The notes: a model not told the origin generated them from the sequence alone. A stretch of 33,595 nucleotides of DNA from a bacterium (GCA_024711065.1 JANJTN010000007.1:1-33595); one strand, 5' to 3'; shown: positions 17,203 through 27,129, counted from the stretch's first letter. Numbers and translations: made by a program.

Positions 17203-18498
17203 TTACCGTGAGCGTTGCAGGTTGGAATTCTGCGGTGTTCGCCGCAGGGTGACCACGCGTGGGACAGCGCTCAGAGACTGGCCGACGGCATCCGTCGTTA
17301 CGGCCGAAACCTCCAACACGATCACCTGCCGAGTGGAGATGTCCGGCAGCACATCGCGCAGAAGCACGGTCCATTCAGCATGGGGTCCCCGCACAACCTC
17401 GGTCCACACCGGTTGCTGGTCTGCAGACATGGTCACGGTCGTAGTGGCTGTGGTGTCGCTCACACACTCAACGCTGATCCAGACGGCGGCCACGGAGTCG
17501 GCCGCCTGGTCGTCGGCGATCACGTCGAGCATGGTCGAAAGGAACGGAGGAGGTCCCGGCAGGTGGCGCTCCACACGAATGTGCTGCGTCAGGATCAGCG
17601 TGTCGACATCCGGACCCCGAACGGTCTCGGTGTAGTCAGTGGTGTCGAGAACCCATAGCGTGTCTGTTCGACCGATCTGAAACGCGTCGACCAGCGTGAC
17701 CGTATCGCGCACGCTTCGATAGTACTGCGCCGCCATTCCAACGTCCGGAGCTGAAGGAACCGCAGCTGCTGAAGCGAACGCAAAGCCCACGTCCAGTCCA
17801 ATGCCGATCTCCCACGGAAACCAGGCCTCGTTGGCCAGGGCCGATGTGAGTGCCACGCGGGCGCGAGCCTGAGGCGCCACCTGCCACTGCGGGCCGATCC
17901 GATACATCTTCGATGCCGCGATCTGGGCGAATCCGTACGTCTGTGCCGGGCCGCCGGCCAACCATCCGCTGCCCAGGTCGCGCTCGGGTGTACCGGTCGA
18001 TACAAAGGTCACGCCGGTCGGAGACTCGATCTCGTCGCGGACCGCGATCTGGAGTGTTGGCGGGAACATCGCGCCGAGACCGGCCGAAAGGGAAACGTCT
18101 GCAGACGGGAACCACGCAAGGCCCGCACTCAGGCCGAGTGACGAAGACGAGACCTGTACGTCGCGCCGGATGGTACCGTTCTGGGCCTCGCCGCCGATGG
18201 AGAACACGGTCGCATACGGACGAGACAACGTAGCCCAGGACCACTGGGCTTCGACGTCTGCCCGTACGGCAAGATCCGACCCCACGGGCAGCATCGTCCC
18301 GACCGAGAGGGAAGCGGTGGGCATCAGGCCCGAGGCCCCCTGTGTCGTGATCACGTCCGGTTCCGGAGACGCCGACACGGTCGCAGAGAACTGTCGATAA
18401 CCAAGAACAGGGCCGAGGCGGATCACCGCCTGGCCCTGCACTTGGAGGGATGTGATCATCACGGTCAACAGCACCGTGATGCGCGATCGAAGCGTCAT
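17203..18498 (-). CDS. Outer-membrane-type protein, uncharacterised
   Basis: A 431-residue protein with an N-terminal signal peptide (residues 1-22, ITVLLTVMITSLQVQGQA). Residues about 23-250 alternate polar and apolar residues with many Gly, Ala, Trp and Tyr (for example LGLSAGLAWFPSADVSLSAG), as in outer-membrane beta-barrels. Residues about 265-431 are Thr/Val/Asp-rich beta structure of a periplasmic type. I do not see an OmpA peptidoglycan-binding motif or a T9SS sorting tail. The gene starts 1 nt after the stop of the T9SS-cargo gene (TGA-G-ATG), so the pair is almost surely co-translated and may work together in the outer membrane. Function is unknown. Confidence 0.7.
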   Translation of the reverse strand: MTLRSRITVLLTVMITSLQVQGQAVIRLGPVLGYRQFSATVSASPEPDVITTQGASGLMPTASLSVGTMLPVGSDLAVRADVEAQWSWATLSRPYATVFSIGGEAQNGTIRRDVQVSSSSLGLSAGLAWFPSADVSLSAGLGAMFPPTLQIAVRDEIESPTGVTFVSTGTPERDLGSGWLAGGPAQTYGFAQIAASKMYRIGPQWQVAPQARARVALTSALANEAWFPWEIGIGLDVGFAFASAAAVPSAPDVGMAAQYYRSVRDTVTLVDAFQIGRTDTLWVLDTTDYTETVRGPDVDTLILTQHIRVERHLPGPPPFLSTMLDVIADDQAADSVAAVWISVECVSDTTATTTVTMSADQQPVWTEVVRGPHAEWTVLLRDVLPDISTRQVIVLEVSAVTTDAVGQSLSAVPRVVTLRRTPQNSNLQRSR

Positions 18499-18499
18499 C

Positions 18500-20233
18500 T
18501 CATTCGATGGTCATCAGCAGGACGTTGGAATACGCACCGGCATTCATGGCAAGGTAGTACGCGCCGGACGGCAGTCCGGACGTGTTGATCTCGAACGATC
18601 CTTCTTCAGATTGTACGCGGGCCGAGAGATCTCGGACCACAACGCCGAGGGCATTCACCAGGCGCAACGTGGCCGGTGCAGCGGAGCCACGCTTGTAGGT
18701 GATGGTGGTCAGACCCGAAGCAGGAAGGGGGCTGACGGACATGGTCAAGGGGCCGGCAGACGGATTCACCTCGAAGCCGCGTGCGTCCAGCACGGACACC
18801 AGCGTGCCGTTCACACTCGTGCGGTGACCGGTGGGGTCGCCATTGGCATTCACCCAGTCCAGCTGCACGACGTCCAGCGTGGTGTTGGCAGCATTGCCTA
18901 AAGCAACGGTGAATTCCACGAGCCCTGTGCGGTCTCCCAGGTTGTGGCCGCTCGGGATCAGGCGGAAGCGGGACGTGCGGAAGCCATCTACGATGGGGTC
19001 GTTCGCATCCAGCGTGATGGACACCGGCACAAGCACGGTGGAATTGTACCGCAGGGTGACCACGCCATGATCGATCTCGGACGGCAGATCGCCGCCGTTG
19101 GTGAACGTTGCACGGCAGGTCTCCCCAACCTTTGCGTCGTTCGTCTGCATCGTGATCTGCAACGGCGGTGCTTGTTCTCTCACGGTATCGGCGGAGATCA
19201 GGCGTACCCAACCGATCAGTTGCGTTTGGGTGTCCGCTAGCTCGCGACCCCAGATCAGGACCGAGTCGGTATGGATGCCGGTGGCTTCGGGTGCACAGGC
19301 AACCGTGACCAGGATCGTGTCGCCTCCGCTGAGAACGGACGGAAAGGCAATGGGCGAGGAGATACTGAACACGGACGCCGAACCGGCGATGAGCTCCACG
19401 TTATCGATCGTGCAGTCGATGTCGCTCAGGTTAATGATCGTGAACTGCCGAGTCGGGTAGGGTTCATCGTCGTACCGTGAGAACTCCAGGTTCTTTGGGT
19501 TGATCAACAACCACGGGCGTCCTTCAGGACGGCGCGTGGCTCGAATCTCCAAGGAAATGGAGGTGATCCCGGAACTATCGATAAGGCGTCCGTCTCCGAT
19601 CTGAATGGTGGTGGAATTCTCGCCGTCGTCCAGAGCCGATCCGTTCACGCGCACCAACACGGAGGAAGATGAACCCGCAGGAACGAAAACGGACGTAGCC
19701 ATCTTACCGTCCACAAAGAAACCGGCGAATTGACCCGGGTCGGCCCAGCCAACCGTCAGGTCTTCGGTCCCAAGATTGGTCACGGTGAATGCTGCCTCGC
19801 GAGTGTCGGATGGGAGCATCATTCCCAGGTCGAGCACGGTCGGTGATACGGCGAACCGAGGGCGTGCGCCAACGGCAAATCCGACCAGCACGACCTCCCG
19901 GGCGTAGCCCAAGGCGCTGAACTGGACGGGGTTGTCCGTCCGGCCCACCGTGGAAGGTGTAAAAGTGAAGGCAGCGACGACGGTGTCACTGCCATTGAAA
20001 TTGATGGTCGTCTCGGGCGTGGAGAAGGGGGATTCCACACCCGTGATCTGAATGGACTCTACGACATCGGTAGTGCGGATCAGGACGACGTTGGAGGTAA
20101 CGGACTTGCCGACGGATGTTTCCAGGCCAAGGTACCCGGAATCCGGTACGATCACCTGGAAGGGCAGTTGTGCCGAAGCGGCCAGTGCCCCAACGAGGAG
20201 GACCGCTAGCGTGATCATCGATCGAATTCGCAT
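18500..20233 (-). CDS. T9SS-secreted protein with choice-of-anchor-D-like modules
   Basis: A 577-residue secreted protein. ATG 20233 gives a signal peptide (RIRSMITLAVLLVGALAASA); the frame continues 19 codons upstream without signal character. Three immunoglobulin-like repeats of the choice-of-anchor-D (ASPM/SPD-2/Hydin) type follow, recognisable by phrases such as VSPTVLDLGMMLPSDTREAA, FTVTNLGTEDLTVGW and FTIINLSDIDCTIDNVEL. A cohesin-like beta domain (VTLRYNSTVLVPVS) comes next. The last 75 residues (SVSPLPASGLTTITYKRG, LRLVNALGVVVRDLS, SGAYYLAMNAG) form a T9SS type A sorting domain, which directs export through the type IX system and cell-surface anchoring. It is the first gene of a pair with the barrel-like gene. 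The partner or substrate is unknown. Confidence 0.8.
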   Translation of the reverse strand: MRIRSMITLAVLLVGALAASAQLPFQVIVPDSGYLGLETSVGKSVTSNVVLIRTTDVVESIQITGVESPFSTPETTINFNGSDTVVAAFTFTPSTVGRTDNPVQFSALGYAREVVLVGFAVGARPRFAVSPTVLDLGMMLPSDTREAAFTVTNLGTEDLTVGWADPGQFAGFFVDGKMATSVFVPAGSSSSVLVRVNGSALDDGENSTTIQIGDGRLIDSSGITSISLEIRATRRPEGRPWLLINPKNLEFSRYDDEPYPTRQFTIINLSDIDCTIDNVELIAGSASVFSISSPIAFPSVLSGGDTILVTVACAPEATGIHTDSVLIWGRELADTQTQLIGWVRLISADTVREQAPPLQITMQTNDAKVGETCRATFTNGGDLPSEIDHGVVTLRYNSTVLVPVSITLDANDPIVDGFRTSRFRLIPSGHNLGDRTGLVEFTVALGNAANTTLDVVQLDWVNANGDPTGHRTSVNGTLVSVLDARGFEVNPSAGPLTMSVSPLPASGLTTITYKRGSAAPATLRLVNALGVVVRDLSARVQSEEGSFEINTSGLPSGAYYLAMNAGAYSNVLLMTIE

Positions 20234-20267
20234 AGTGGATGCAATGAGTGGTGGATGGGATGTGGTG

Positions 20268-20279
20268 GTGTTCGAACAC
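20268..20279. promoter_or_regulatory. Perfect 12-bp palindrome upstream of the T9SS-cargo gene
   Basis: GTGTTCGAACAC reads the same on both strands and lies 35-46 nt before the ATG at 20233. The size and place fit a repressor or activator site, though a chance palindrome cannot be excluded. Confidence 0.25.
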
Positions 20280-20311
20280 ACTGACCACACAACGCAGAGA
20301 CCCCTGATCGG

Positions 20312-20968
20312 TTACTGGGTAACAGTAGCGCCTGCCAGCCGCAGGATGTCGTGGTTCAGGGCCACGGTGACCCCCGCCTCGGACTGCTCGGCCATCAGCA
20401 GCATGACCGCTGCCACGTCGGCCGCGCGCACGGCTCGCCAGCGCTTGGGGATCAGCCACGCAAAGGTCTGCATCAGCAGCGAGGCGATCTCTTCGCCCAT
20501 CCGTGGCTCGCGGCGGTTGCCCAAGAGCAACGACGGACGCAGGATGCAGAGGCGATCGAAGCCCACATGCTCCAGCTCGGACTCCGTGAGGCCCTTGACC
20601 CGATTGTAGAAGACGCGAGAGTCTCGGTCGGCTCCCATCGAACTGATCACCACGAAGGTGGTGGTATTGCGAGCCCGAGCCTCTGTAGCGATGTGCACGG
20701 GTAGGTCGTGGTCGATGTGCAGAAACGCCTCTTCTGATCCGGCGTCCTTGATCGTGGTCCCCAGAGAACAGAACACCACGTCCGGTCGAAGGTCATCGGG
20801 CAAGGGGCCGAACAGATCCACCACGCGATGCTCCACGCCGATCGGAGTGGGAAAGGGGAGAGGCCGTCGACCGATCGACACAACACGGGTGTAGGTGGAG
20901 GAAGAGGATATTCGGTGCAAGAGTTCGGATCCGATCAAGCCGGAGCCACCAACAACGAGTGCGGTCAC
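20312..20968 (-). CDS. NAD(P)-binding Rossmann-fold protein (atypical SDR)
   Basis: A 218-residue protein of the NAD(P)H-binding, HTATIP2/YwnB-like atypical SDR type. The N-terminal TALVVGGSGLIGSELLHRI is the GxxGxxG dinucleotide loop; VVFCSLGTTIKDAGSEEAF, FVVISSMGADRDSRVFYNRV with KG just after (a YxxxK-like pair, YNRVK), and LCILRPSLLLGNRREPRMGE match the HTATIP2-like pattern. The GTG at 20968 is taken as start because the Rossmann strand begins right after it and AAAGGA lies 9-10 nt upstream; the longer frame from 21079 adds 37 residues without family character. The true substrate is unknown. It lies upstream of the T9SS-cargo gene on the same strand, with 78 nt between. Confidence 0.8.
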   Translation of the reverse strand: MTALVVGGSGLIGSELLHRISSSSTYTRVVSIGRRPLPFPTPIGVEHRVVDLFGPLPDDLRPDVVFCSLGTTIKDAGSEEAFLHIDHDLPVHIATEARARNTTTFVVISSMGADRDSRVFYNRVKGLTESELEHVGFDRLCILRPSLLLGNRREPRMGEEIASLLMQTFAWLIPKRWRAVRAADVAAVMLLMAEQSEAGVTVALNHDILRLAGATVTQ

Positions 20969-21109
20969 GTGCAACGATCCTTTCAGGCAGGGGTGGACAG
21001 GGGAGGTGGGAAGCGAAAAATACTCAACGAAGATGCGTGAGAAGTGTTTGAGGCGTGGTTCTCGGGCGTAGCTTGCCACCCTGTCACACGTTCAAAGAAG
21101 GAGGGACCT

Positions 21110-21628
21110 ATGGACGTCTTGATGATCACGCTCAGGTTGGTGCACATCGTTCTTGGTGTGCTGTGGGCTGGATGGGCGTTTTCACTCGCCCTGTTCGTCG
21201 AGCCGGCATCGCGGATCGCCGGACCCGGTGCCGGGCCATTCATGCAGGCTCTTACGGGAAGGACGCCGCTCGTACGGGTGATGTTGATCGCCCCACTCGT
21301 TGTGATCGCCTCCGGCGTGTGGATGTTCTGGATCGTCTCCGGTGGGTTCAACGGAGCATGGATCGCGTCCGTCCACGGCACAACCCTCACGCTTGGAAGC
21401 GTGATCGGCATCGGCACGTTCGTGTACGGTATCCTGATGGTGCGTCCGTTAGCACTGCGGATGGGCACGCTGGCCGGCCGGATCGCTACAGCGGGCCAGC
21501 CCCCTTCAGCCGATCAGCTGGCCGAGATGCAGGTGCTTCGCATCAACATGCGAGTCCGAGGCCTGACGATCGGGATCCTGCTGGCGGTGTGTGTTGCTCT
21601 GATGGCAGCGGCGCGCTACGTGATCTGA
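21110..21628 (+). CDS. Small four-helix integral membrane protein
   Basis: A 172-residue membrane protein that I cannot assign to a function. ATG 21110 is chosen because AAGGAGGG lies just before it; the frame extends 22 codons upstream without conserved character. Four hydrophobic segments are visible at about residues 5-27 (LRLVHIVLGVLWAGWAFSLA), 57-80 (MLIAPLVVIASGVWMFWIV), 90-112 and 150-170. The LRLVHIVLGVLWAG opening, with a His in the first helix, resembles CopD-like or DUF2269-like membrane proteins, in which such His residues bind haem or metal, but this is only a likeness. The stop touches the convergent stop of the SDR gene with no gap. Confidence 0.7.
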   Translation: MDVLMITLRLVHIVLGVLWAGWAFSLALFVEPASRIAGPGAGPFMQALTGRTPLVRVMLIAPLVVIASGVWMFWIVSGGFNGAWIASVHGTTLTLGSVIGIGTFVYGILMVRPLALRMGTLAGRIATAGQPPSADQLAEMQVLRINMRVRGLTIGILLAVCVALMAAARYVI

Positions 21629-22381
21629 TCAACGGGCCAGGTAGCCGCCGTCCACGGCGTAGTACGATCCGGTGATGAACGAGGCATCCTCCGAGACGAG
21701 GAAGGCTACGAGTGCGGCCACTTCATCGGGACGGCCGATCCGACCGATCGGGTGCAGTTGTTGCAGCATCGGCCCCATGGCCGGGTCGTCTATCACATGA
21801 GCGATCATGGGAGTGTGGATGAACGCCGGACCAACGGCATTGATGCGCACACCCTGCGATGAATGGTCAAGCGCTGCCGCCTTGGTAAGACCAACCAGGC
21901 CATGCTTGGCCGCGGTGTACGCCGGAGCACTACCAAAACCCACAGCGCCCAGGATGCTGGCCATGTTCACGATCGAGCCGCCGCCGTTCTTGAGCATTGC
22001 CGGGATCTGGGCCTTCATGCCGTAGAACGGACCCGTGAGGTTGATGTCCATCACTTGCTGCCAGGAATCGGGGTTGTAGTCGGCGGTAGGACCCGATTCA
22101 CCGCCGATGCCGGCATTGTTCACGGCGGCATCCAGCCGGCCATAGGTCTCGAGTGCCAGATCCACGGCTCGTTGGTTGTCCGCCAACGAAGAGACGTCGC
22201 AGTGGACATAACAGGTTGAGCCCCCTTCACGATTCAGCGTGGCGGAGAGTTCTGATCCGGCGGCATCGCTGACATCGGCCAGGACTACGGCCCAGCCATC
22301 GTGGACGAGGCGTCGGACGATCGCAGCGCCGATCCCGGAGGAGGCACCGGTCACAAGGGCTACGCGTTGGTTGCTGGTCAT
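21629..22381 (-). CDS. Short-chain dehydrogenase/reductase
   Basis: A 250-residue classical SDR of usual length. [12 protein letters not shown] (residues about 11-22) is the glycine-rich cofactor loop; DVSSLA, NNAGIGG and the catalytic set Asn-Ser-Tyr-Lys follow ([22 protein letters not shown], with YxxxK). The C-terminus ([20 protein letters not shown] then [13 protein letters not shown]) is typical of 3-oxoacyl-ACP reductase/glucose 1-dehydrogenase-like members. The Asp at the end of the second strand (VVLADVSD) suggests NAD(H) preference. The alcohol or ketone substrate cannot be told. GGAG lies just before the ATG. A GAAGGGGGCT word is inside it at 22219-22228. Confidence 0.9.
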   Translation of the reverse strand: MTSNQRVALVTGASSGIGAAIVRRLVHDGWAVVLADVSDAAGSELSATLNREGGSTCYVHCDVSSLADNQRAVDLALETYGRLDAAVNNAGIGGESGPTADYNPDSWQQVMDINLTGPFYGMKAQIPAMLKNGGGSIVNMASILGAVGFGSAPAYTAAKHGLVGLTKAAALDHSSQGVRINAVGPAFIHTPMIAHVIDDPAMGPMLQQLHPIGRIGRPDEVAALVAFLVSEDASFITGSYYAVDGGYLAR

Positions 22382-22475
22382 GGCGAACTCCGGGGAAGTG
22401 GAGAGTTTGGAGACGCCATTAACCTATCCGTTGCCGGACCGGAACACAATGAGGATTGTTAGTGTAGGGGGCTTG

Positions 22476-24272
22476 CTAGAGGTGATCCAGCCAGTAGGTC
22501 TGCATCATTCCCTTGCCCTTGATCTCGAAGGCGATCCGAGGTTCGACCTGCCACACGGAGTGGTCGCTCAAGGCATTGATGAACTCCTGACTGGCCTGCA
22601 CGCGGCCGGGTTCGCCGGAGCTCTCCATGCGCGAAGCCACGTTCACGGCATCGCCCCACACGTCGTACTGCAGTCGCTCTTTACCCACTACGCCGGCTAC
22701 GACCGGCCCGCAGTGCACACCAACGCGGGCGTGGACCTCCGGGATCGTGTTCACCCACGAGGTGTCTCCCAACTCCGGCGGCATCTTCAGTTGGAGCTCC
22801 GTCAGCGCTCGCTGGATCTCGGTGGCGGCTTTGGCCATGCGGTCCACATGGTCGGCCTGGATATCCGGAACGCCGGCGACCGCCATGTAGGAGTCTCCGA
22901 TGGTCTTCACCTTGGTAACGCCGTGTTTCAGGATGATCTCGTCACAGACGCTGAAGATCGACTCCAGAAGATGGACCACATGGCCGGGTGGGATGGTGGA
23001 GGCGATGCGCGTAAATCCGGCCAGGTCAAGGAACATCACGCTGGCCGAGGCAAAGGCATCGGTGACCTCTTCGCCACGCACCAATCGTTCGGCCACATGC
23101 TGCGGGAGAGCTCCGTACAGGATCTCGCGTTCACGATCTCGCTGCTTGCGCTCCTCTTCGATCTCGCGTTCCTTCTCCTGCATCACCATGCGGCGGGCCG
23201 ACGCGGCACCACTGACCTCTTCCGATAGCCGGAGGTGCTCTTCATTATGCCGGATGTACCCGTCAAAGTCGCCCATGGACTTTGCAAGGTCGCGTAGGTG
23301 TTTGTGGATCTCGGCCATTCCCTGGCGTTCATTGCGAGAGGTGGACTGGCTGAGTGCTTCGGAGAACAGCGTGCGTGCGCGTTCATACTCGGCTCGATGC
23401 ACGGCCAGCTTGGCCTCTACCAACATCTTGGCCGTGATCGTGGTGGGAGAGTGGTCCAGCACATGCCCCTGCGTTCTCAGCAGCTCGTCAACGTCGTCCA
23501 GCTGGCCCTGTTCTTCGAGGAATTGCATGAAGTGAATGAGCACGTTGGCGCGTGACCCAACGTCCGTGAGTCGGTCCAGAAGTTGAAAGCCTCGCTCCAT
23601 CCATGCATTCGCCCCTTCAAGGTCGCCCTCAGCCGCCATGTGGCTACCGATCTCGGCGCACGTCCCGGCGGCATAGCCAAAGTTCTCCAGCTCCAGGTGG
23701 ATCTGATAGGCGCGCTGAATGAACTCGATCCCGCGTTGTTTATCGCCCGTGGAGGCGAAGAGAGAGCCGAGGTTGGACGTGGTGTTCGCGATGTTCTGTC
23801 GGCTTCCCGCCTGTTCATGCAAGGCCAGTGCTCGGTTCCAATACTCCATAGCGGCCGGGAGGTCGCCGGTGGCATTGAAGGCATTGCCGATGTTGCTGGT
23901 AACGGCGCCCATGCCTCCCACGTCGGCGATCTCTTCGTATAGCGCTAACGCTTTGTGCAGGTGTTCCAAGCAGGCCGAGTAATCGCCAAGCTCCTCATGA
24001 ATGATGCCGATGCCATTCAGGCAGGACGCCATGCCTTTCTTGTCTCCGATCTTGCGATAGAGTTCAAGGGCTAGGATCAGATCGTCCTTGGCTTCCTTGT
24101 ACCGTCCTTCGAGCAGATTGCTAAACGATCGTGCGCGATAGGCGAGCGCATGCGCAGACTCCGTCTCGAACTGTCGGAGTTCGACCGACACGTCATTCAA
24201 CAATCGGGCATTGCGCGAGCCTACGCCGGTCGCGAAATCGCTTTCGATCTCTTCAAAGGTTCGACTGGCCAT
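22476..24272 (-). CDS. TPR-containing class III adenylate cyclase
   Basis: A 598-residue soluble protein. Residues about 15-330 form a chain of tetratricopeptide repeats (for example NGIGIIHEELGDYSACLEHL, TSNLGSLFASTGDKQRGIEF). A charged coiled-coil with EKEREIEEERKQRDRERE follows, then a class III cyclase domain from about residue 395. Metal ligands are the Asp residues in MFLDLAGFT and KTIGDSYMA; the Lys in VKTIGD and the Asp in YDVWGD are the adenine-specifying pair, and NVASRMES carries the transition-state Asn and Arg. So it should make cAMP, not cGMP, working as a homodimer. ATG 24272 is chosen because GGAGG lies just upstream. The TPR part probably senses a protein partner. No cAMP receptor gene is in the window. 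Confidence 0.9.
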   Translation of the reverse strand: MASRTFEEIESDFATGVGSRNARLLNDVSVELRQFETESAHALAYRARSFSNLLEGRYKEAKDDLILALELYRKIGDKKGMASCLNGIGIIHEELGDYSACLEHLHKALALYEEIADVGGMGAVTSNIGNAFNATGDLPAAMEYWNRALALHEQAGSRQNIANTTSNLGSLFASTGDKQRGIEFIQRAYQIHLELENFGYAAGTCAEIGSHMAAEGDLEGANAWMERGFQLLDRLTDVGSRANVLIHFMQFLEEQGQLDDVDELLRTQGHVLDHSPTTITAKMLVEAKLAVHRAEYERARTLFSEALSQSTSRNERQGMAEIHKHLRDLAKSMGDFDGYIRHNEEHLRLSEEVSGAASARRMVMQEKEREIEEERKQRDREREILYGALPQHVAERLVRGEEVTDAFASASVMFLDLAGFTRIASTIPPGHVVHLLESIFSVCDEIILKHGVTKVKTIGDSYMAVAGVPDIQADHVDRMAKAATEIQRALTELQLKMPPELGDTSWVNTIPEVHARVGVHCGPVVAGVVGKERLQYDVWGDAVNVASRMESSGEPGRVQASQEFINALSDHSVWQVEPRIAFEIKGKGMMQTYWLDHL

Positions 24273-24429
24273 TGGACCTCCATCCCATGGTAGCGCAAGC
24301 GGCAAGTTGCACGGATCCCCATCTGGCAACTCCGACTCTCCTCGATTCCCCGACGTGAAGGTATGTGCTTTCTGTCACTAATGGAAGGAAAATCCTGCAG
24401 GATCGACGTCGAGGTGTCGCACAACCACA

Positions 24430-24461
24430 AAGCCCCCTTCCATCGGGATGGAAAGGGGCTT
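24430..24461 (-). terminator. Hairpin after aconitase made of two inverted word copies
   Basis: Bases 24430-24444 pair with 24447-24461 with a single C-A mismatch. The arms contain AGCCCCCTTC (24431-24440) and GAAAGGGGCT (24451-24460), the two forms of the dispersed word, in inverted order. It lies 22 nt after the aconitase stop. On the minus strand it is followed by TTTGTGGTTGTG, a weak T-run, so it may terminate aconitase transcription or serve another purpose. Confidence 0.5.
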
Positions 24462-24482
24462 GCAACGGTCGAGAAGGATGCC

Positions 24483-26720
24483 TTACCGGCCGGCGATCAG
24501 ATTCAACGCACTGCCGGCTCGGAACCAGCCGATCTGCTGGTCGTTCATGGTGTGCTTGGCCTGAATGGAGTCCGTGGATCCATCCGCATGGCTGATCGTG
24601 ATCGTCAGTTCTGCGCCTGGTGCGAGTTGGTCGATGTCGATCGACAGGCGGTCATCTTCGCGGATCAGTTCGTAGTCTGCCGGGTTGGCGAACGTAAGCG
24701 GCAGCATACCCTGCTTCTTCAGGTTGGTCTCGTGGATGCGAGCAAAGCTCTTCACCAGGATCACCTTGCCACCGAGGAAGCGTGGCTCCATAGCGGCGTG
24801 CTCACGGCTGGATCCTTCGCCATAGTTCTCGTCTCCCACCACCACCCAATAGGCACCACGAGCCTTGTAATCACGGGCTACAGCAGGGACTTCGTTGTAC
24901 TCGCCAGTAAAGGTATTCTTGATGCTGTTGGCGGTGTCGTTCACGTAGTTGATCGCACCAATGAACATGTTGTTAGAGATGTTGTCCAGGTGTCCGCGGA
25001 AACGCAGCCACGGTCCGGCCATGGAGATGTGGTCGGTGGTGCACTTGCCTTTGACCTTCAGGAGCAGCGGCATGTTCACGTACTCTTCCTTCTTCGGAGC
25101 CTTGAAGGCCTCGAGCTTTTGCAGGCGGTTGCTGTCCGGTGCGATCACCACATCTACGCCGCTGCCATCCGCAGCGGGTGCGACAAAGCCATCGGGATCG
25201 GGTACAAAGCCCCCTTCCGGAAGTTCTTTACCGACCGGCGCTTGCAGCATCACACCATCGATCGGATCCTTGATGAAGTTGTGCGTGAGCTTGCCGGCAA
25301 GTACGAATCCGGCAACTGTTTCCGGCGAGGCTACGAAGGCATGCGTTTCCTTGATGCCATCGTTACGGCCGGTGAAATTGCGGTTGAAGCTAGTGATGAT
25401 GGAGTTCTTGTCTCCGGCCTGCACGTCGTGGCGCTTCCACTGTCCGATGCACGGGCCGCAGGCGTTGGCAAGGACCACGCCGCCAACAGACTCGAGTTTC
25501 TCGAGGATGCCGTCGCGCTCGATGGTAGCGCGCACTTGCTCCGAGCCTGGCGTGATGGTGAACTCGCTTTTGGCAGCCAAGCCGTGCTCGGATGCGAACG
25601 CGGCGATCTCGGCCACGCGGCTCATGTCTTCGTAGGACGAATTGGTGCACGAACCGATCAGGCCCACGCGCAGTTCTTCGGGCCAGTTGTTGTCCTTGAC
25701 GGCCTTGACGAACTCCGAGAGTTCCATGGCGCGATCCGGGGTGAACGGACCGTTGATGTGGGGCTCCAGGGTGTTCAGATCGATCTCGATCACCTGGTCG
25801 TAGTAGGCTGCCGGGTTGGCCACCACGTCGGCATCCGGCTGCAGGTGCTCGGCTACGGTGCGAGCCAGGTCGGCAACGTCGTTGCGTTCGGTGGAGCGCA
25901 GATAGCGATCCATCGACTCGTCGTACGGAAACACGGAGGTGGTAGCGCCGATCTCGGCGCCCATGTTGCAGATCGTACCTTTACCCGTGGCGCTGAACGA
26001 TGCGGTTCCGTCGCCGAAGTACTCCACGATCGCACCGGTTCCACCTTTCACGGTCAGGATCCCGGCCAGCTTCAGGATCACGTCCTTGGGCGAGGTCCAG
26101 CCGCTCATCTTGCCCGTCAGTTTCACACCGATCACCTTGGGCATCTTGAGCTCCCACGGCATGCCGGCCATCACGTCTACCGCATCGGCACCGCCAACAC
26201 CGATGGCGATCATTCCCAAGCCCCCTGCATTCGGCGTATGAGAGTCCGTGCCGATCATCATACCGCCCGGGAAGGCGTAGTTCTCAAGGACCACCTGGTG
26301 GATGATCCCGGCACCCGGTTTCCAAAAGCCGATGCCATATTTCCGGGAGACGGATCCGAGGAAGTCGAACACTTCCTTGTTCTCGTCCAGCGAGTTGGAC
26401 AGGTCGGTCTTGGCTCCGTGCTCGGCGCGGATCAAGTGGTCGCAATGCACCGTGCTGGGTACAGCCACCTGTGGGATCCCCGCGCTCATGAACTGCAGCA
26501 GGGCCATCTGGGCCGTTGCGTCCTGCATGGCTACGCGGTCCGGGTTGAAATTCACATAGGCCTTGCCGCGCTCATGCGGTGCCGACGGCAGCTCATCCAT
26601 GTGGGCGTAGAGGATCTTCTCGGTCAGGGTAAGGGGCTTGCCAACGATGCGGCGCGCGTTGCTGATCTTGTCTGGCAGATTCGCGTAGACCCGCTGGATC
26701 ATATCGAGGTTCTGTGTCAT
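24483..26720 (-). CDS. acn: Aconitate hydratase (mitochondrial-type)
   Basis: Aconitase, 745 residues, a TCA-cycle enzyme that interconverts citrate and isocitrate through a [4Fe-4S] cluster. Length and N-terminus ([20 protein letters not shown]) fit the mitochondrial-type family rather than the longer AcnA. Cluster cysteines are in [11 protein letters not shown] and in [10 protein letters not shown] (CxxC). [24 protein letters not shown] and the C-terminal swivel-domain segment [19 protein letters not shown] are further active-site regions. ATG 26720 is chosen at the family N-terminus; the open frame extends 21 codons further and would overlap vapC. The gene starts only 19 nt after the vapC stop on the same strand. 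No strong Shine-Dalgarno is seen. Confidence 0.96.
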   Translation of the reverse strand: MTQNLDMIQRVYANLPDKISNARRIVGKPLTLTEKILYAHMDELPSAPHERGKAYVNFNPDRVAMQDATAQMALLQFMSAGIPQVAVPSTVHCDHLIRAEHGAKTDLSNSLDENKEVFDFLGSVSRKYGIGFWKPGAGIIHQVVLENYAFPGGMMIGTDSHTPNAGGLGMIAIGVGGADAVDVMAGMPWELKMPKVIGVKLTGKMSGWTSPKDVILKLAGILTVKGGTGAIVEYFGDGTASFSATGKGTICNMGAEIGATTSVFPYDESMDRYLRSTERNDVADLARTVAEHLQPDADVVANPAAYYDQVIEIDLNTLEPHINGPFTPDRAMELSEFVKAVKDNNWPEELRVGLIGSCTNSSYEDMSRVAEIAAFASEHGLAAKSEFTITPGSEQVRATIERDGILEKLESVGGVVLANACGPCIGQWKRHDVQAGDKNSIITSFNRNFTGRNDGIKETHAFVASPETVAGFVLAGKLTHNFIKDPIDGVMLQAPVGKELPEGGFVPDPDGFVAPAADGSGVDVVIAPDSNRLQKLEAFKAPKKEEYVNMPLLLKVKGKCTTDHISMAGPWLRFRGHLDNISNNMFIGAINYVNDTANSIKNTFTGEYNEVPAVARDYKARGAYWVVVGDENYGEGSSREHAAMEPRFLGGKVILVKSFARIHETNLKKQGMLPLTFANPADYELIREDDRLSIDIDQLAPGAELTITISHADGSTDSIQAKHTMNDQQIGWFRAGSALNLIAGR

Positions 26721-26739
26721 ACGTGTCACTGTATGGTAT

Positions 26740-27129
26740 TCAATAGGATGGTTTGAGGTATCGTACGTTCGGTAGCCCATCAAAATCGCGGTCCTGAGTC
26801 AGCAGGACCGCTTGATGAGCTGTGGTAGCTGCGTAGACCATCGCATCGGCCATGGCGAGTTTACGATCATTTCGGATCTGTGCTGCAGCAACGGCTCGTT
26901 CGGCTGTGAGTGGGTCCACGAGTTGCCCGCGCATATTCGCTACCACCACCCGCACCATGTCCTCGCCGATGCGGCGTTCCACCGCCAGCGACACTTCATA
27001 GATGCAGACGGTAGGAACAATGATGGCATGCTTGCGCATGGGTTCGATCACCAGATCGCGTATGCGAGTATTACCCAGGTAGAACTCCACCCAGATCGAG
27101 GAATCCATGACGATGGGTTGATCGATCAT
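26740..27129 (-). CDS. vapC: VapC-type PIN-domain toxin
   Basis: A 129-residue PIN-domain ribonuclease, the toxin of a type II toxin-antitoxin pair. The acidic Mg2+-binding residues are in place: Asp in [12 protein letters not shown], Glu in [12 protein letters not shown], Asp in [11 protein letters not shown], and Asp in [10 protein letters not shown] near the end. VapC toxins cut tRNA or rRNA when not held by VapB; the target here is unknown. The ATG overlaps the antitoxin's stop as TGATG, so both are translated together. The gene ends 19 nt before the aconitase start, so aconitase may be partly read from the vapBC promoter. Confidence 0.9.
   Translation of the reverse strand: MIDQPIVMDSSIWVEFYLGNTRIRDLVIEPMRKHAIIVPTVCIYEVSLAVERRIGEDMVRVVVANMRGQLVDPLTAERAVAAAQIRNDRKLAMADAMVYAATTAHQAVLLTQDRDFDGLPNVRYLKPSY

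Noticed and set aside
24363-26756. Long plus-strand open frame of 797 codons
   Set aside because: It lies wholly antisense to aconitase, whose family match is certain; it is a by-product of the G+C-rich codon pattern.
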